This document shows, in pieces, positions 37,501-49,030 of a stretch of DNA of 64,000 bases. The stretch covers positions 459,001 to 523,000 of the forward strand of contig JAXRKN010000041.1 in assembly GCA_038502055.1 (NCBI GenBank), read 5' to 3'. This DNA comes from Tanytarsus gracilentus. Taxonomy: Eukaryota > Arthropoda > Insecta > Diptera > Chironomidae. The notes beneath the pieces are model-generated. The model did no database searches. It was given only the letters and a program-made list of their open reading frames with translations, and had not been told where the DNA came from. Position 1 is the stretch's first letter. Each line of letters opens with the position of its first letter. A program made the translations under genes and the position numbers.

Positions 37501-39454
37501 ATTGTATGAGGCTCCTTCGTTGTTGTACGTATATATATTTTTTGTTCGTAACAAAAAACTTTTTTCTTCTCTCCAAGTTCCATACAGTCAGTCGAAAAAT
37601 GTAGAATCTACAAAGAAGAGTAAAAAAGGAAGAAAGAAATGCTCCAAAAACTAAAAAGAGAACCAGAGTCGAGTCGACCGACTCTAAGTTTAACAGACCT
37701 AGAGAAGGAGTAAAAAGTGCGAAAAAAAACTTTGTAAAAGGATGAGAAATCGCATCGGAATTTTCCTTCACCCGTCTTTTGCTTATTGAGCATGGAATTT
37801 TAATTTGAAAATGTATGACTAGCTCGTGTTGACGATGATGATGATCGCATTGTAGAATATGTACAGAAAAAAACATGGAATATGAAAAACATTGCCATTA
37901 TAGTTTAGACATTTTTTGAGGAAATCCTTCGGCATGTACAATACGCATATTTTTATGATCTTATAACAGTTCTTTTGATTGTCTTGCATTCATACGACAA
38001 TTATCAGCGGGTGTGTGTATGCATTTATGCGCTACGCTAATACCATCGTTGTCGTGGTCGTCGCCGCCGACGTTGTTGTTGAAATGCAAATGCATGACAT
38101 CAAAACAGGTTGATCAGGGAGCGAATGGCCGAAGGGAAAGAAGAAATAAAAATAATGGATGGACTGCTGATAACGCAACGTATAAAAAGTAAAGAGTTGA
38201 TAGTTCCCGTTCTCTCTCTCTCGATTGCTATCATTGCGATGCCTTGCGTGTTTGCAAAATTAAAGCAATCCTCAAATTATTTTGTATCGATTTTAGAGTC
38301 ACGATTCAAAAAACTAGCATTTTAGCCAAACTTGAATACAAAATTTAAAAAAAAATTATTTTTGCAAATCTCACGTAGTTTTTATTTCATCCAATTTTAA
38401 TCCTGACTCTAGCATGACTGTCATGGTAGAGCCTGTCCAAAAAATGGAGAAAGAGTAGGATAAAAGGAAAAGGCTTTAGAGAGGTAAAATAAGAATTGTC
38501 TTTTTTAATGCTTTGCAGAATTCTTTTCAGACCGCTGCTTTTTGTTTAAGCATAAAAATTAAACATATTGCACCATTTTAAAACTAATAATTTGGTCGAG
38601 GAACATAGCGCTAAAAATTATAAATATTTCCAAAGCCGGAAAAATATTACCACTTTTAATAGCAGCAACTTGAGGAATTTTCACCCCGCATATCGTCATC
38701 AGAAAAGCGAGGAGAGACAGAATAAAAATTTCTCCCTTTCCATTCATGCATATGCAATGCTGGTGAAAGAGAAAGAGAGAAAATTTAATTTCAATAGATC
38801 CTTTACCCAGTCCTTTACCCTAGTTTTAGGTATGGCAAAAATTACAAAAATTGCTTTGAAAGATTAATTATTTGTTGAATACCGTTAAATGCTCTCTCTC
38901 ACTTTGTTTATACTCTCCTTCAAAGGGATAAAGCTTCAAACCATTTAGGAGATTTCCGCCTCTTCTGTAGTGAATGATACTCTTCAAAACTCCTTCCTTA
39001 GGATAATGTTTGGGTTTTGCATGGAAAAAAATTAGTTTTAGTGCGGAGCTAGTGTGGAGACAAAGATAAGAAATTGTGGTTAACATTTCTATTGTCTCGG
39101 TTTTATTTTGTTCGATTTTCTTCTGAAAAAATGCTTAGAATTATAAGAGTGTTTTGAATAATTTTAAAACATGCATAAAAGCAATGAGAAAAATTTAAAG
39201 TTAAAATAAGGATCATTAAAGTTTTCATTAAAAAAACTTTTAAGATGTCATCAAAGTAAGAAATTCATAATGACAAGTCAACAGAACAGTTGAGTTGAGT
39301 GATATTGAAAATTTTCATATTCTCCAGACATTAAGTGCTGAAAGGTCACATAGCAAGAAAAAGAAATATAAGAGGGGAGATAATTTAAACACCTACTTTA
39401 ATTATTTAATAATTCTGCCCAATTCTTTTTCCTAATTATTTTTTAATCATTATT
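34517..39454. other. Gene-poor stretch, about 4.9 kb: no supported gene
   Basis: It contains a (CT)n tract (35569-35593), GAT/GTC trinucleotide patches near 37830 and 38045, and many overlapping frames on opposite strands that mirror one another. None has a motif, splice pair or start context that I would defend. Confidence 0.45.
35569..35593. repeat. (CT)n microsatellite
   Basis: A CT dinucleotide run with a single interruption, read directly. Confidence 0.75.
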
Positions 39455-40789
39455 AGGGGGCGGACGACTAGTATATAAATTTTATATACTTTATATACCT
39501 CAAAAATATAAAAATATAAATGAGAAATATAAAAATATAAATTTATTTAAAAATATAAATTGATATTTTATATACTTTATATACTTTTTGTTTGTTTCTT
39601 AACGACAAAAAAAAATTTTAAATTGCATTTCGAGCATTTGGATCTCAATTTAAGCACTAAATCTTTGTTCGAATGGCTATCAAATCCATCGCTGGATCTT
39701 AGTTCTACTGGATCTCACTTCCAGACTTCCTGCACTAAATCTTAAAGCTACTGGATCTCACTTCCAGAGCTGGATCTTAGTTCAAATGGATCTCAATTTA
39801 AGTTGTGAATCTAGTTCGAATGGTTATCAAATCCATCGCTTGATTTTACTTCTACTGGATCTCACTTCCAGACTTCCTGCACTAAATCTTAAAGCTACTG
39901 GATCTCACTTCCAGAGCTGGATCTTAGTTCCAATGGATCTCAATTTAAGCACTGAATCTAGTTCGAATGCCTATCAAATCCATCGCTTGATTTTAGTTCT
40001 ACTGGATCTCACTTCCAGACTTCCTGCACTAAATCTTAAAGCTACTGGATCTCACTTCCAGAGCTGGATCTTAGTTCAAATGGATCTCAATTTAAGTTGT
40101 GAATCTAGTTCGAATGGTTATCAAATCCATCGCTTGATTTTACTTCTACTGGATCTCACTTCCAGACTTCCTGCACTAAATCTTAAAGCTACTGGATCTC
40201 ACTTCCAGAGCTGGATCTTAGTTCCAATGGATCTCAATTTAAGCACTGAATCTAGTTCGAATGCCTATCAAATCCATCGCTTGATTTTACTTCTACTGGA
40301 TCTCACTTCCAGACTTCCAGCACTAAATTTTAAAACTGCTGGATCTCACTTCCAGAGCTGGATCTTAGTTCCAATGGATCTCAATTTAAGTTCTGAATCT
40401 AGTTCGAATGGTTATCGAATCCATCGCTTGATTTTACTTCTACTGGATCTCACTTCCAGACTTCCTGCACTAAATCTTAAAGCTACTGGATCTCACTTCC
40501 AGAGCTGGATCTTAGTTCCAATGGATCTCAATTTAAGTTCTGAATCTAGTTCGAATGGTTATCGAATCCATCGATTGATTTTACTTCTACTGGATCTCAC
40601 TTCCAGCTTTAAATTTTAGTTGAAAAGTCACAATATAGAGTAAATTCCGATCGAAAAGTATATAAAAATATAAAAATATAAAAAATATAAAAAATATAAA
40701 AATATAAATGAGGTATATAAAAATATAAAAATATAAATTTTAGATTTTTATATACCCAAAAAATTTATATCCAAGTCGTCCGCCCCCTG
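39455..40789. mobile_element. hAT-like non-autonomous element, 8-bp target duplication
   Basis: Ends are AGGGGGCGGACGACT and AGTCGTCCGCCCCCTG, inverted to each other. The flanks carry an exact 8-bp direct duplication TCATTATT (39447-39454 and 40790-40797). An 8-bp duplication and a CAGGG-type end fit the hAT superfamily; the left end appears to have lost its first C. Inside each end is a zone of AT-rich ATATAAAAATATAA words. Between them lies a 147-bp tandem array (39639-40615). No transposase is present. Confidence 0.8.
39639..40615 (+). repeat. 147-bp tandem repeat, about 6.6 copies, inside the hAT-like element
   Basis: ATGGATCTCAATTTAAG recurs at 39786, 39933, 40080, 40227, 40374 and 40521, exactly 147 bp apart, with a diverged first copy at 39639. 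Each unit contains CTGGATCTCACTTCCAG twice, a small stem-loop word. As 147 is divisible by three, the frame stays open for 277 codons (39786-40619) with a 49-residue period. The two alternating unit types (TTGTGAATC and CACTGAATC) suggest duplication of a two-unit block. Confidence 0.9.
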
Positions 40790-41176
40790 TCATTATTTAA
40801 AAAATAATTTTTTTTTAAAAAACTATTAAAAACAGTAATATCTCATTGAAGGGAGCGGATGCACTTGAGCATCATTGACTTCTTTTGCTGTTAAAAGTTT
40901 TTTAGCTGTCAAAGGAAGAAATAAATCAGTTATTTTGGTGTGTGTCGAAATGCTTAACGATAGTAATTTTTTTTTCATTTTTATTTTCATACTCGATAGA
41001 TACGATGCTTTTAGTTACTTAAAAATAAATAGAAAATGCGCGAATTATAAGTGACGATAGAAAAAGATTAAAAACAATTATACAAGTAAAATTAAAGACT
41101 ATAAAGAATTTTCAATCCTACAAACAGTTAAAAATCAGACTGTAAAGTTTGAATCGAATTTTTTTATATATTAAAT

Positions 41177-41304
41177 AGAGATGGGCAATTACAAAATAAT
41201 TACATGAAATGGAATTTAATTTTAGGAAATCACATGAATTTTGTATGAAAATGTAATTGAAAACATGTTGTTCTCACTCGATTTCAATGCAATTGCACAT
41301 CTCT
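41177..41304. mobile_element. Short AT-rich MITE (family of GAGATGGGYAATT), second copy
   Basis: It begins AGAGATGGGCAATTAC and ends GCAATTGCACATCTCT, which are inverted complements with a few differences. It matches the element at 19605-19719 at both ends. Confidence 0.6.
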
Positions 41305-41767
41305 GATAATTATATAAAATTCAGGACGATTACAAATTTACAAAAGAGTTAACAATATTTTTCTATACACAATGAACGAAGGTGATAAAATTATAATATC
41401 CTTTTCTAATTATTTTCATGAATAATAAATATTTACACATTTATATGAATTAAACTTACAATTTTATTATTTGAATTTAATCATGACAAGACAAGTCGCT
41501 GACGAGCATACATTGCGTGATCCTTTTTTGACTCTATACATATTTAATCTTGTCGTATAAAAATATGATTTCGATTTTCATAAGTTATATCTCTTTCGTA
41601 TGTTTGATTCCATTTGGGTTTAACAAAAGATTTAAAATTTCTTTTATAAATAATGGCAGTATCTTTTTAAACAACTTATGAATTGAAGACTCCAATTTTA
41701 CTAGCCTGGATCATTGTGCATCAAATCGGTCTTTAAAGAATCAGCGTCGTCAAACAAAATTGACTGT

Positions 41768-42498
41768 TTAACTTCGCGAGTCATTACTTTCACTAAAATC
41801 ACTTGAGTCACCGTGCCGAGACTCTCGGCCATTACTAACAATCTTGGGTTTGTATTCCGTTATGAAGACAGTAACACTATTCACCGTCACCTCTCTTGTT
41901 TGACCCGTGGATCGGTCTATATTCTTCAAACGCACATACTTCGAACGTTTATTTTTATTCCTCAATATTTTACTGGAAGATTTTGAACTGTGAGGATTAC
42001 TTGAACCGGGAAATTGAATTTGAGTGGCAGCTTGCTGGGCAACGAGGGCAGAATTCAAGCGGGGTTTACGAGTTGATGTTCCTAAAATATAAAAAAATAT
42101 TTATAGTGAATTTAATATTTCACGCGCCAGACATGGATCATAACTATATTGATTTTTCACATTAAGCACTAATACAGAGAAAGAATTTTCTCTTTTAGCA
42201 AAATAATTGTAAAATAAAATTTTTGTAGGTGCAATTAAAGAAAATTTCCTTAAACTTCTCAGCTCCTCATTTGAAAGAATTTTCTACTTATGATCCACAT
42301 CATTAGTTTTTGGATTTTTTTACTCTTATAGATTGAAAATTAATCCTCATTAAGTAAAATACCTTTTCGGACATCACACATTAAACACTTGAAAGCTTCC
42401 GCCGTATTTCTAAACGTGCAAACCGAGCAGTCCCAATAGTCTTCGATTACTTTCTGTTGACGCTTTGGCCTCTTAATTTTCTGATTCTTTGAATCCAT
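41768..42498 (-). CDS. RYBP: RYBP/YAF2 Polycomb (PRC1) cofactor
   Basis: Exon 1 (42498-42363) and exon 2 (42081-41768) join in phase 1 to 149 residues, about the length of the fly protein. Residues 22-45 form a RanBP2-type zinc finger, WDCSVCTFRNTAEAFKC with C24, C27, C38 and C41. TSTRKPRLNSALVAQQ follows. After a Ser/Lys-rich linker comes the conserved C-terminal block YVRLKNIDRSTGQ, then VTVNSVTVFITEYKPK, which pairs with RING1-type E3 ligase in variant PRC1. The zinc finger binds ubiquitin (H2AK119ub) and YY1/Pho-type factors in known family members. The N-terminus is basic. Intron 42362-42082 is 281 bp. No motif residue is missing. Confidence 0.95.
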
Positions 42499-42854
42499 TT
42501 CTATTCGGTCCTAACTCAATTTTTCCCTCAGTATTTCATTTTTAAAAGGAGACAGCCATCTTAAAACGTCAGACTTTGTGTGGTGAGAAAAAATATTCTC
42601 TCGCTCGAATTTATTTTGTGAGAGCATTGGCCACCAATACAGAGTTAAAATCCTCTCTGTTTGAGAAATATTTATGCTTTTCTCCCGGTGTGCGCAAATG
42701 ATATTAAATTTCTTCAACGTTTTTAAAATATTTAAATTTTCGCAAGCTTTTATTTTTTAAGCTATTTTATGAAATTTTTAGTAGACATACTTACTTACTT
42801 ACGTATAACAGTTAGATGTGAAAAACATTTTTTTTTAAATTAAACTGTTTGAAT

Positions 42855-42860
42855 TTTATT
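42855..42860 (-). terminator. Polyadenylation signal of the lipase gene
   Basis: AATAAA on the minus strand, 40 bp past the lipase stop codon. Confidence 0.5.
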
Positions 42861-42899
42861 AATGTTTGAATACTTTCATAGAAATTTATCACTTTAAAT

Positions 42900-44141
42900 T
42901 TAGGAGTTTAATTTGTTATATACAGTGCCTTTCATTCCTTTCGAAAATGGCTGCTCTCCATTAGTTACCAAAAAATAGTCTCCTTTTACATTCATTTGGC
43001 AATCAATTCCCATAAATGCAATTGGGCTATCTTCTTCAAACTTGCCTTCTTTAAATTTCTCCCAGTTTTTACATTTGACTGCAGGAAAACTTTTTTCATC
43101 TGTATTTTTCACACTCTCTGCCCAAAACCACCAAGATCGACGATGTGAGCATAAATCGTTATCAGAGAGCATTTTATAGTTTCTCTTCGGACATCCAGGC
43201 TGCAAAGTTTTTCCTGTTAAATATTTTTGATTATTCTCCTATTTATGTTTTATAAAATTAAACTGTGTTACCTGCATTTGGCCAAAAATCAACTGTTCCT
43301 GTAGAGAATGGAGTACCATATAACCAGGCATCAGTGTGAATAACATCAACTAAATCGGCATCCAGCTTATTCAGTGGTTTATAAATTAATCCAGGATAAA
43401 AAGGGGGAAATGCTGGATCAAGTGCTGAAACACGCTTTAACTTTATAGTATTGTTAGATTTTTCTTTTATTTTTCGCGCCACCATGCCTGCCATTTGTCC
43501 TCCCAAAGAATGGCCCACAATATGTAGTTCATTTCCATCTAAACCGTTATTTATGAGATTTAGAACTGTCTCGGCCAGTACACTAGAAAGCTAAATTAAT
43601 AAATTGAATTTCTATTTTCAACACTTTCTTCTAAAGTTTTTACTTTATTTGCATTTGGAACGGCTTCCAGCATGTAACTGCCATCAGCTAATTCAGACCA
43701 GTCTAGCACTAGAATGTCTTTATTAAAAAAAATAGTTTTCAGTTGCAGTTCAAAGTTTAAACAATTTTCATGGCTTTACTGTGATCATTTCTTTTGAGAT
43801 AAGCATCGGTCACTACTCGAACACTTTCCATCATCATGTGCTCTATATAACCGTGCAAATAAATTACGGTAGGTCGGGAATTATCAAACTCGACTTGTTC
43901 CAAAATATCCACTGCTTTTGAGAGAAGAAAAATTTTCTGCTCCTCAAAACTTTTTCTAGTAAAGTAGAATTTTTATTTTTTTTGTTAAATCATAACTTTT
44001 AAATAATTAAAAATTTCAAATTAAAACTTACCCAGAAAAAAGAACAAATTTAGCTGAATCAAGTTGTGCTTTTACTGGTCGCATACCAATCCATAATCCT
44101 TCAATAAATTTTTGAAACAATTTGTATTCAATGAATTGCAT
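42900..44141 (-). CDS. Pancreatic-lipase-family (lipase/phospholipase A1-like) protein
   Basis: Five exons, 44141-44032, 43955-43780, 43717-43644, 43590-43272 and 43213-42900, join in frame to 330 residues. The alpha/beta-hydrolase signs are all there: oxyanion-strand YLHGYIEH, strand NILVLDWSELA, nucleophile elbow GHSLGGQMAG (Ser), acid SALDPAFPPF (Asp) and catalytic His in CSHRRSWWFWAES. DFWPNAGKTLQPGCP is the usual block before the histidine. All three triad residues are kept, so hydrolytic activity on lipid esters is expected. The short lid between Asp and His resembles insect phospholipase A1-like members. No signal peptide is visible at the chosen start (MQFIEYKLFQKF), which is unusual for this largely secreted family; either an upstream exon is missed or the protein is intracellular. 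Introns are 53-76 bp. Confidence 0.92.
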
Positions 44142-44669
44142 TATTTAAAGTGACAGTATAAGTTAAATAACATGATTAGATATTCTTTTGTTAATCCTTA
44201 AGTAATTTAAACGCGACCTTTGTTTCATCGATTTCACAAAAAATTAACATACTTGTTAAAGGTTTTCAAACTATATTCAACAATATATTATCGTAGTCGA
44301 TTTCAAAATTTCTCTTTGTAATGAATGTGAAATTGTTCCGCATACCTATCGCGCTCAAATGAAAATATTTTGATGAAGTCAATAATAAAAGCTTTCCTCA
44401 AAAACTCAATATGATAAAATCACAAGCCAGTTAAAATGAGTTACAATACATGTTACATGTGATATGAGTAAATGAATTAAAATATTGTTGAAACCAATGT
44501 CAGTTTTGATGTGTTTTGTCAATGTTGATATATATTATTATTCAATATTATATTTTCGCGGTTTAAAATTCAATTGAGTGAGATTTTTTTCAATTTGACA
44601 TCATTCTCAAAAAAATCTAATCCTTTAAGAAATGGAAAATTTATAGTTAAAACTTAATGTTTTTTAATA
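44142..44669. other. Upstream of the lipase: no feature seen
   Basis: AT-rich. It should contain the lipase promoter; no TATA or initiator can be assigned with confidence. Confidence 0.35.
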
Positions 44670-45776
44670 GGGTGGACGCTTGTTTTCTAGTAAATTGAAT
44701 GAGTAATAAAATGAATTCTTTTTGGATTGCTGACTGATTATAATACTCTTGTTGAAAGCGTTTTTTTGATATTTAATTTTTGCCGCGTCCTTATGTCATA
44801 ACTAACTAAAACCTTGTTATATTCTGGTGACTTTATTCTGTAAATTTTAAAAATTTATATAAAATCATTGTTATTAATCTTTATCTTTTTGAAAGTGTTA
44901 AAAATAAAAGATTTAATTTAAGCGATGTAATATCGACAAGTGAAGAGTGTTGCCTAGTTTTATTATTTATGCTTTTTTGAAAAATTTAACTTTTAAATAT
45001 TTAAAATCAGGCTTAATCGCTTAGTTGACAAAAAAGAATGAAACTAAATAATCCTTTAGTCCTCAAACCTTTATTTCCTTTTTTGAAATATTTTTGGTAA
45101 TATACTTTAAGGGATTTTAAAAAGTCAATAATAAATTTTCATTAGATTTTATAAACCATTAGATGCCGGTTTGGTGCTAGGTGTTAGTTCTCATACTTAT
45201 CTTGGTTCCAGACTGGAGTTAGTTCCTGACATAAAATTTGTTCCTGTGCCGAAAGTTTGTACTGGAACTGAATATTGTTTTTCTCCTAAAGTTACTTCCT
45301 GAGTCGGATGTCACTTCCTCCGCTGGATGTTGTTCCTTCACTAGATTTTATTTTTTGCTTGTTTTTTGTTCATGATATTGGTTCCTCTGCAAAATTTTAT
45401 TATCTATGCTGGATGTTGGTTCCTTCGGTGGTGCTTTTTTCGGAAAGCCATGAGGAAGACATTTATTTAGTTCTTTAGTATTTTTCTGCCACATATCAGT
45501 CACGCGGCAACAGTTACAAGCAGGTTCATATTAATTTTTTTGTCCATAAAAGATTTTATCGCGTAAAAAAAATGTTTTACTCACGAAAAATGCAAAGACT
45601 ACAAATGTGTAATTTACTCAGGAATTATTCCAGGTGGGTTTCCAGTAAGGAGGTTTGAGTCATTCTTTCAAATAGAGCAATAATACCTTATGGGGTGTAT
45701 GCGTTGTTCGTGAAATATTGACATATTTAATTTTACTCAGGAATTATAAGCACTCAGGAAAAACAAGCGTCCACCC
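44670..45776. mobile_element. 1.1-kb non-autonomous element, TIR GGGTGGACGCTTGTTTT, TA duplication
   Basis: The left end is TA|GGGTGGACGCTTGTTTT and the right end is AAAACAAGCGTCCACCC|TA, a perfect 17-bp inverted repeat. The interior has no transposase. From about 45180 it carries degenerate words such as GGATGTCACTTCC, GCTGGATGTTGTTCC and TGGTTCCTTC, related to the repeats of the elements at 39455 and 47413. The end of another copy is at the left window edge (1-23). Confidence 0.8.
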
Positions 45777-47412
45777 TACTTCTCGTGGAATCCTCCCCAC
45801 CCGAGAACCCCAAATTCCCACCTTGTAGGCTTTTTTATAGCTTCGCTTTATATTAATTTATACTAATTTTGATATAATAGATTCAAAATCGCTTGATCCT
45901 ACGAGGATGTACTGTATCTCAAGAACGGATTTAACTCGAGTTTTCAGCTAAAAATCGTTTTATGGCTTTTTCAAAAGATATCAAATTAAAATGTCAAAAA
46001 ACATTTAAAAATCCTATAGAAAATTAAATGACTGAAAAAACTTTTTTGCAAGTATCAGTAGGCATAATCTTGGCATATTCAGAAAGATATTTTGATAAGA
46101 TATCAAACTCGGGATTACAACAACAATTCAAAAAGGCCAAAAAATTTTAATCAATAATCATGTTATATGTTATATATACTATGTTAATTATAACTTAGCA
46201 ATAATTAATTTTAAGTCGGGATCTATTTTATTTTTTAGAAGTTTAACAATGGTATTTTAATGTATTGGAACGCGAACGTCTTAGTGAAAAATTCTTATCA
46301 GTACAGAATGTGTTTTTTGGTCATATTAACCAAAACTTACTTGGATTCATATATTTTTTCATACTGATACAGTTTTTTTTAGTTTTGGCAAATTATATAG
46401 TAAGGTGATTTATAATGAAGATTTTGCGGCATTCACAAAGATCGAGAAATTTTCATTCCCGTCTCAATTTTAAAATATGTTTGTCAATTTTTAACTGTAG
46501 AATACAAATGATTGGATCGGTGAGTTTCTACTTAAAACTTTTAAGTAATAATACTAAATTAACACGACGCAATGTTGTTTCAATTTTTTCAACATTTAAT
46601 TTTTTATTTATTTTTAATAAATAATTTATATAAGATCTAAACAGAAAGACAGTTTCTACTTTAAACTGTTTCTTTTTTCAGATCTCTAAATTTTTAATTG
46701 TTTATAGTGAACTTCGCGTGTCGACACTTCAATATGAACTGAATGTATAGTTTTATTGTACTATGTACTGCGAATGTGTAAATTTTGAGTGCTTAGCACA
46801 CGAATACATACGGAATTTTTTTTAAACCAGATAGCTTTTTTCAGATGTGCTTCAACAACATTTTATTTGATATTTTATCATTCTAGAGGCGCCATATCAG
46901 ATATATTCATGATAACTTCCGAATAATTTTTCATTGAACACAATGAAGCTTTTTAAAGTTTAACTGAGAGAGCTTCAATTTACATTTTTGCTTTCGATTG
47001 AAATTTTTGTCTCCGAACTGATAGAGTCACTATATTTGATCATTAACATTTTAAACAGTTAATTATCTGTTTTGCAACTGCATGACATTGAACTTGTGAT
47101 CTATAGGCTGTTCAAATTATTTTTGACCAAACTTGAAAAATTAAACAAATTGCAAAAATTTCTCACGCTTAATCATGTTCATATTTCCAGCAACTGTGTA
47201 AATGTGTAAAGGTTTCATTTGTCGTTATTTTCTATTCAAATGTTTTATTGGCAAATAAACTTAATTTTTTAGAGTAAAATTTTTTGAATAAAATCTTAAA
47301 ATAAAATTGATATTTTACACCCTTTTTATTTTAGTATTTAATGAATAGTTTAAACTCAAAAAGTGAGTTTTTAAATTTTATTCTCTCTTTCGTGATTCGA
47401 AATTTAATCTTA
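45777..47412. other. Spacer between two TIR elements: nothing seen
   Basis: AT-rich, with no supported open frame. A 69-codon frame at 46415 has no motif or start context. Confidence 0.4.
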
Positions 47413-47579
47413 TCCTTGTAGCACAGAAAAGGAAAAATGTAGGAACTTTACTGGAATTTTGGTGGAACTTGACGGAAAAATTCGTCGGAAAAAGGGGCAA
47501 AATGGTCAATTCTTCCATCAAAATTTCCATCGGAAATGAAAAAACGTACGTAAATATTTACGTACATGGGAATTTTAAT

Positions 47580-47900
47580 GGAAATAAAAGGAATTGATGG
47601 ATCATAAGAATTCCGATGGATCATTGGAAATCCGATGGATTCATAAGAAATCCGATGGAATCCATTGGAAATCCCATGGAATATCGGAATTTGATAGATT
47701 GTCGGAAATTGATGGATCCATAAGGAATCCGATGGAATCATTGGAATTGAAGGAATCCATCGGTAATTCGATGATCCATGGAAATTTGATAGATTCCGTC
47801 GGAAATTCAATGGAATCTATCAAATTTCCGATGGAATCCGTCAAAATTTTACGGAATCCATCACATTTCGATGGAAATCCGATGTAAATCCGATGGAAAT
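47580..47900 (+). repeat. Degenerate short tandem repeat GGAATCCGATGGAATCCATT
   Basis: Units of about 12-25 bp built from GGAATCCATCGGAAATYCGATGG. It forms the left arm array of the surrounding fold-back element and explains the open frames on both strands here. Confidence 0.7.
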
Positions 47901-48089
47901 CAATGGAAAAATAACTAATGGAATCCATAAGAAAAAAATAAATTTTTGGTCCTTGAGCTCGGGCCCACTTCTGGATCCTACCTGGGCCTGAAGAGGTAAC
48001 ATTTGAAGTCGTTGTCATAGCTGATTCTGAGTTCTGGAAATCTGTTGGAAATTATAGGAAATTATTTATTTTTTACTTACATCTTTTTT

Positions 48090-48156
48090 GCTCCACCGAG
48101 ATTCGAACCGAGGACTCCTTATCACGTTGCGCCGCTTTACCATTCCGTCACGAAGC
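48090..48156 (-). pseudogene. tRNA-like sequence with Pol III A and B boxes
   Basis: Read on the minus strand, GCTTCGT (48156-48150) can pair over 7 bp, with G-T wobbles, with GTGGAGC (48096-48090), like an acceptor stem. The A box TGGTAAAGCGG (48142-48132) fits the consensus exactly. The B box GGTTCGAATCT (48109-48099) differs at one base from GGTTCGAANCC. The anticodon stem does not form and the T stem has a mismatch, so it is not a working tRNA. It is best read as a tRNA-derived (SINE-like) remnant inside the fold-back element. Confidence 0.6.
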
Positions 48157-48524
48157 CAAAATATATATTAAATTATTTTTGGAAAAGCAATATTTAAGCA
48201 ATAAATTTCCAATGGATTCCGTTGGAAATTAAAAAAATTCGTTGGAACTTTAAAGGAATTTTGTTGGAAAATAAATTCTTGAAAATTCCAACTGTTTCCT
48301 AAACGGAAATTGACGGAAATTTAATGGAAAATAAATTCCGTTAAAATTCCACAACTTTCCTAAACGGAACATGACGGAACAAGGGGTCCCCAACTCCCAT
48401 ATAAATCCATATAAATTTATATGCCATATAAATATTTATATGCCATATAAAATTTATATGGCCATATAAAATTTATATGGCATATAAATTTTTATATGGA
48501 TTTATATGGATCTTTAAAATTTTG

Positions 48525-49030
48525 TGAAAGTGAGATCCAGTGAAGTGAGATCTGGTGCTGGAAGTGAGATCCAGTCAATATAAATTTCAGTGCTGGAAGT
48601 GAGTCCAGTCAACGTAAGATCCAGTGCTGGAAGTGAGATCCAGTCAACGAATGATGCAATGCTGGAAGTGAGATCCAGTCAATATAAATTTCAGTGCTGG
48701 AAGTGAGTCCAGTCAACGTACGATACAGTGCTGGATGACAGTTCTTGTGGAACCAAACTGTATGCAGCACTGGAACTTAAGTTTGGTTCCACAAGAACTT
48801 TCATCCAGCACTCGATCCTAATTTGACTGGGTCTCACTTCCGGCACTGAAAATTAGATTGACTGGGTCTCACTTCCAGCACTGGATCTTACGTTGACTGG
48901 ATCTCACTTGCAGCGCTCCATCGTACGTTGACTAGACTCACTTCCAGCACTGAAATTTAGATTGACTGGATCTATTTTCCAAAAGTGCAGCTTATATTGA
49001 CTGGATGTCACTTCCAGCACCAGATCTTAC
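48525..49030. repeat. Inverted arrays of the GCTGGAAGTGAGATCCAGTC unit
   Basis: On the left (about 48525-48735) units of 33-37 bp read GTGCTGGAAGTGAGATCCAG then TCAATATAAATTTCA or TCAACGTAAGATCCA. On the right (about 48800-49030) the complement TGGATCTCACTTCCAGCACT recurs. The centre 48725-48820 is itself a hairpin (GTTCTTGTGGAACCAAACT against AGTTTGGTTCCACAAGAAC, with 48736-48755 and 48789-48808 as arms). Confidence 0.8.

Noticed and set aside
39786..40619. 277-codon repeat protein
   Set aside because: It lies wholly within a 147-bp tandem array inside a hAT-like element. The open frame follows from unit length divisible by three. Kept as a finding, not as a CDS.
47448..48018. Open frames of 97-125 codons on both strands
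   Set aside because: Low-complexity translation of the degenerate GGAATCCGATGG array in a fold-back element.
48090..48156. Functional tRNA gene
   Set aside because: The anticodon stem cannot form and the T stem has a mismatch; only the promoter boxes and an acceptor-like stem remain.
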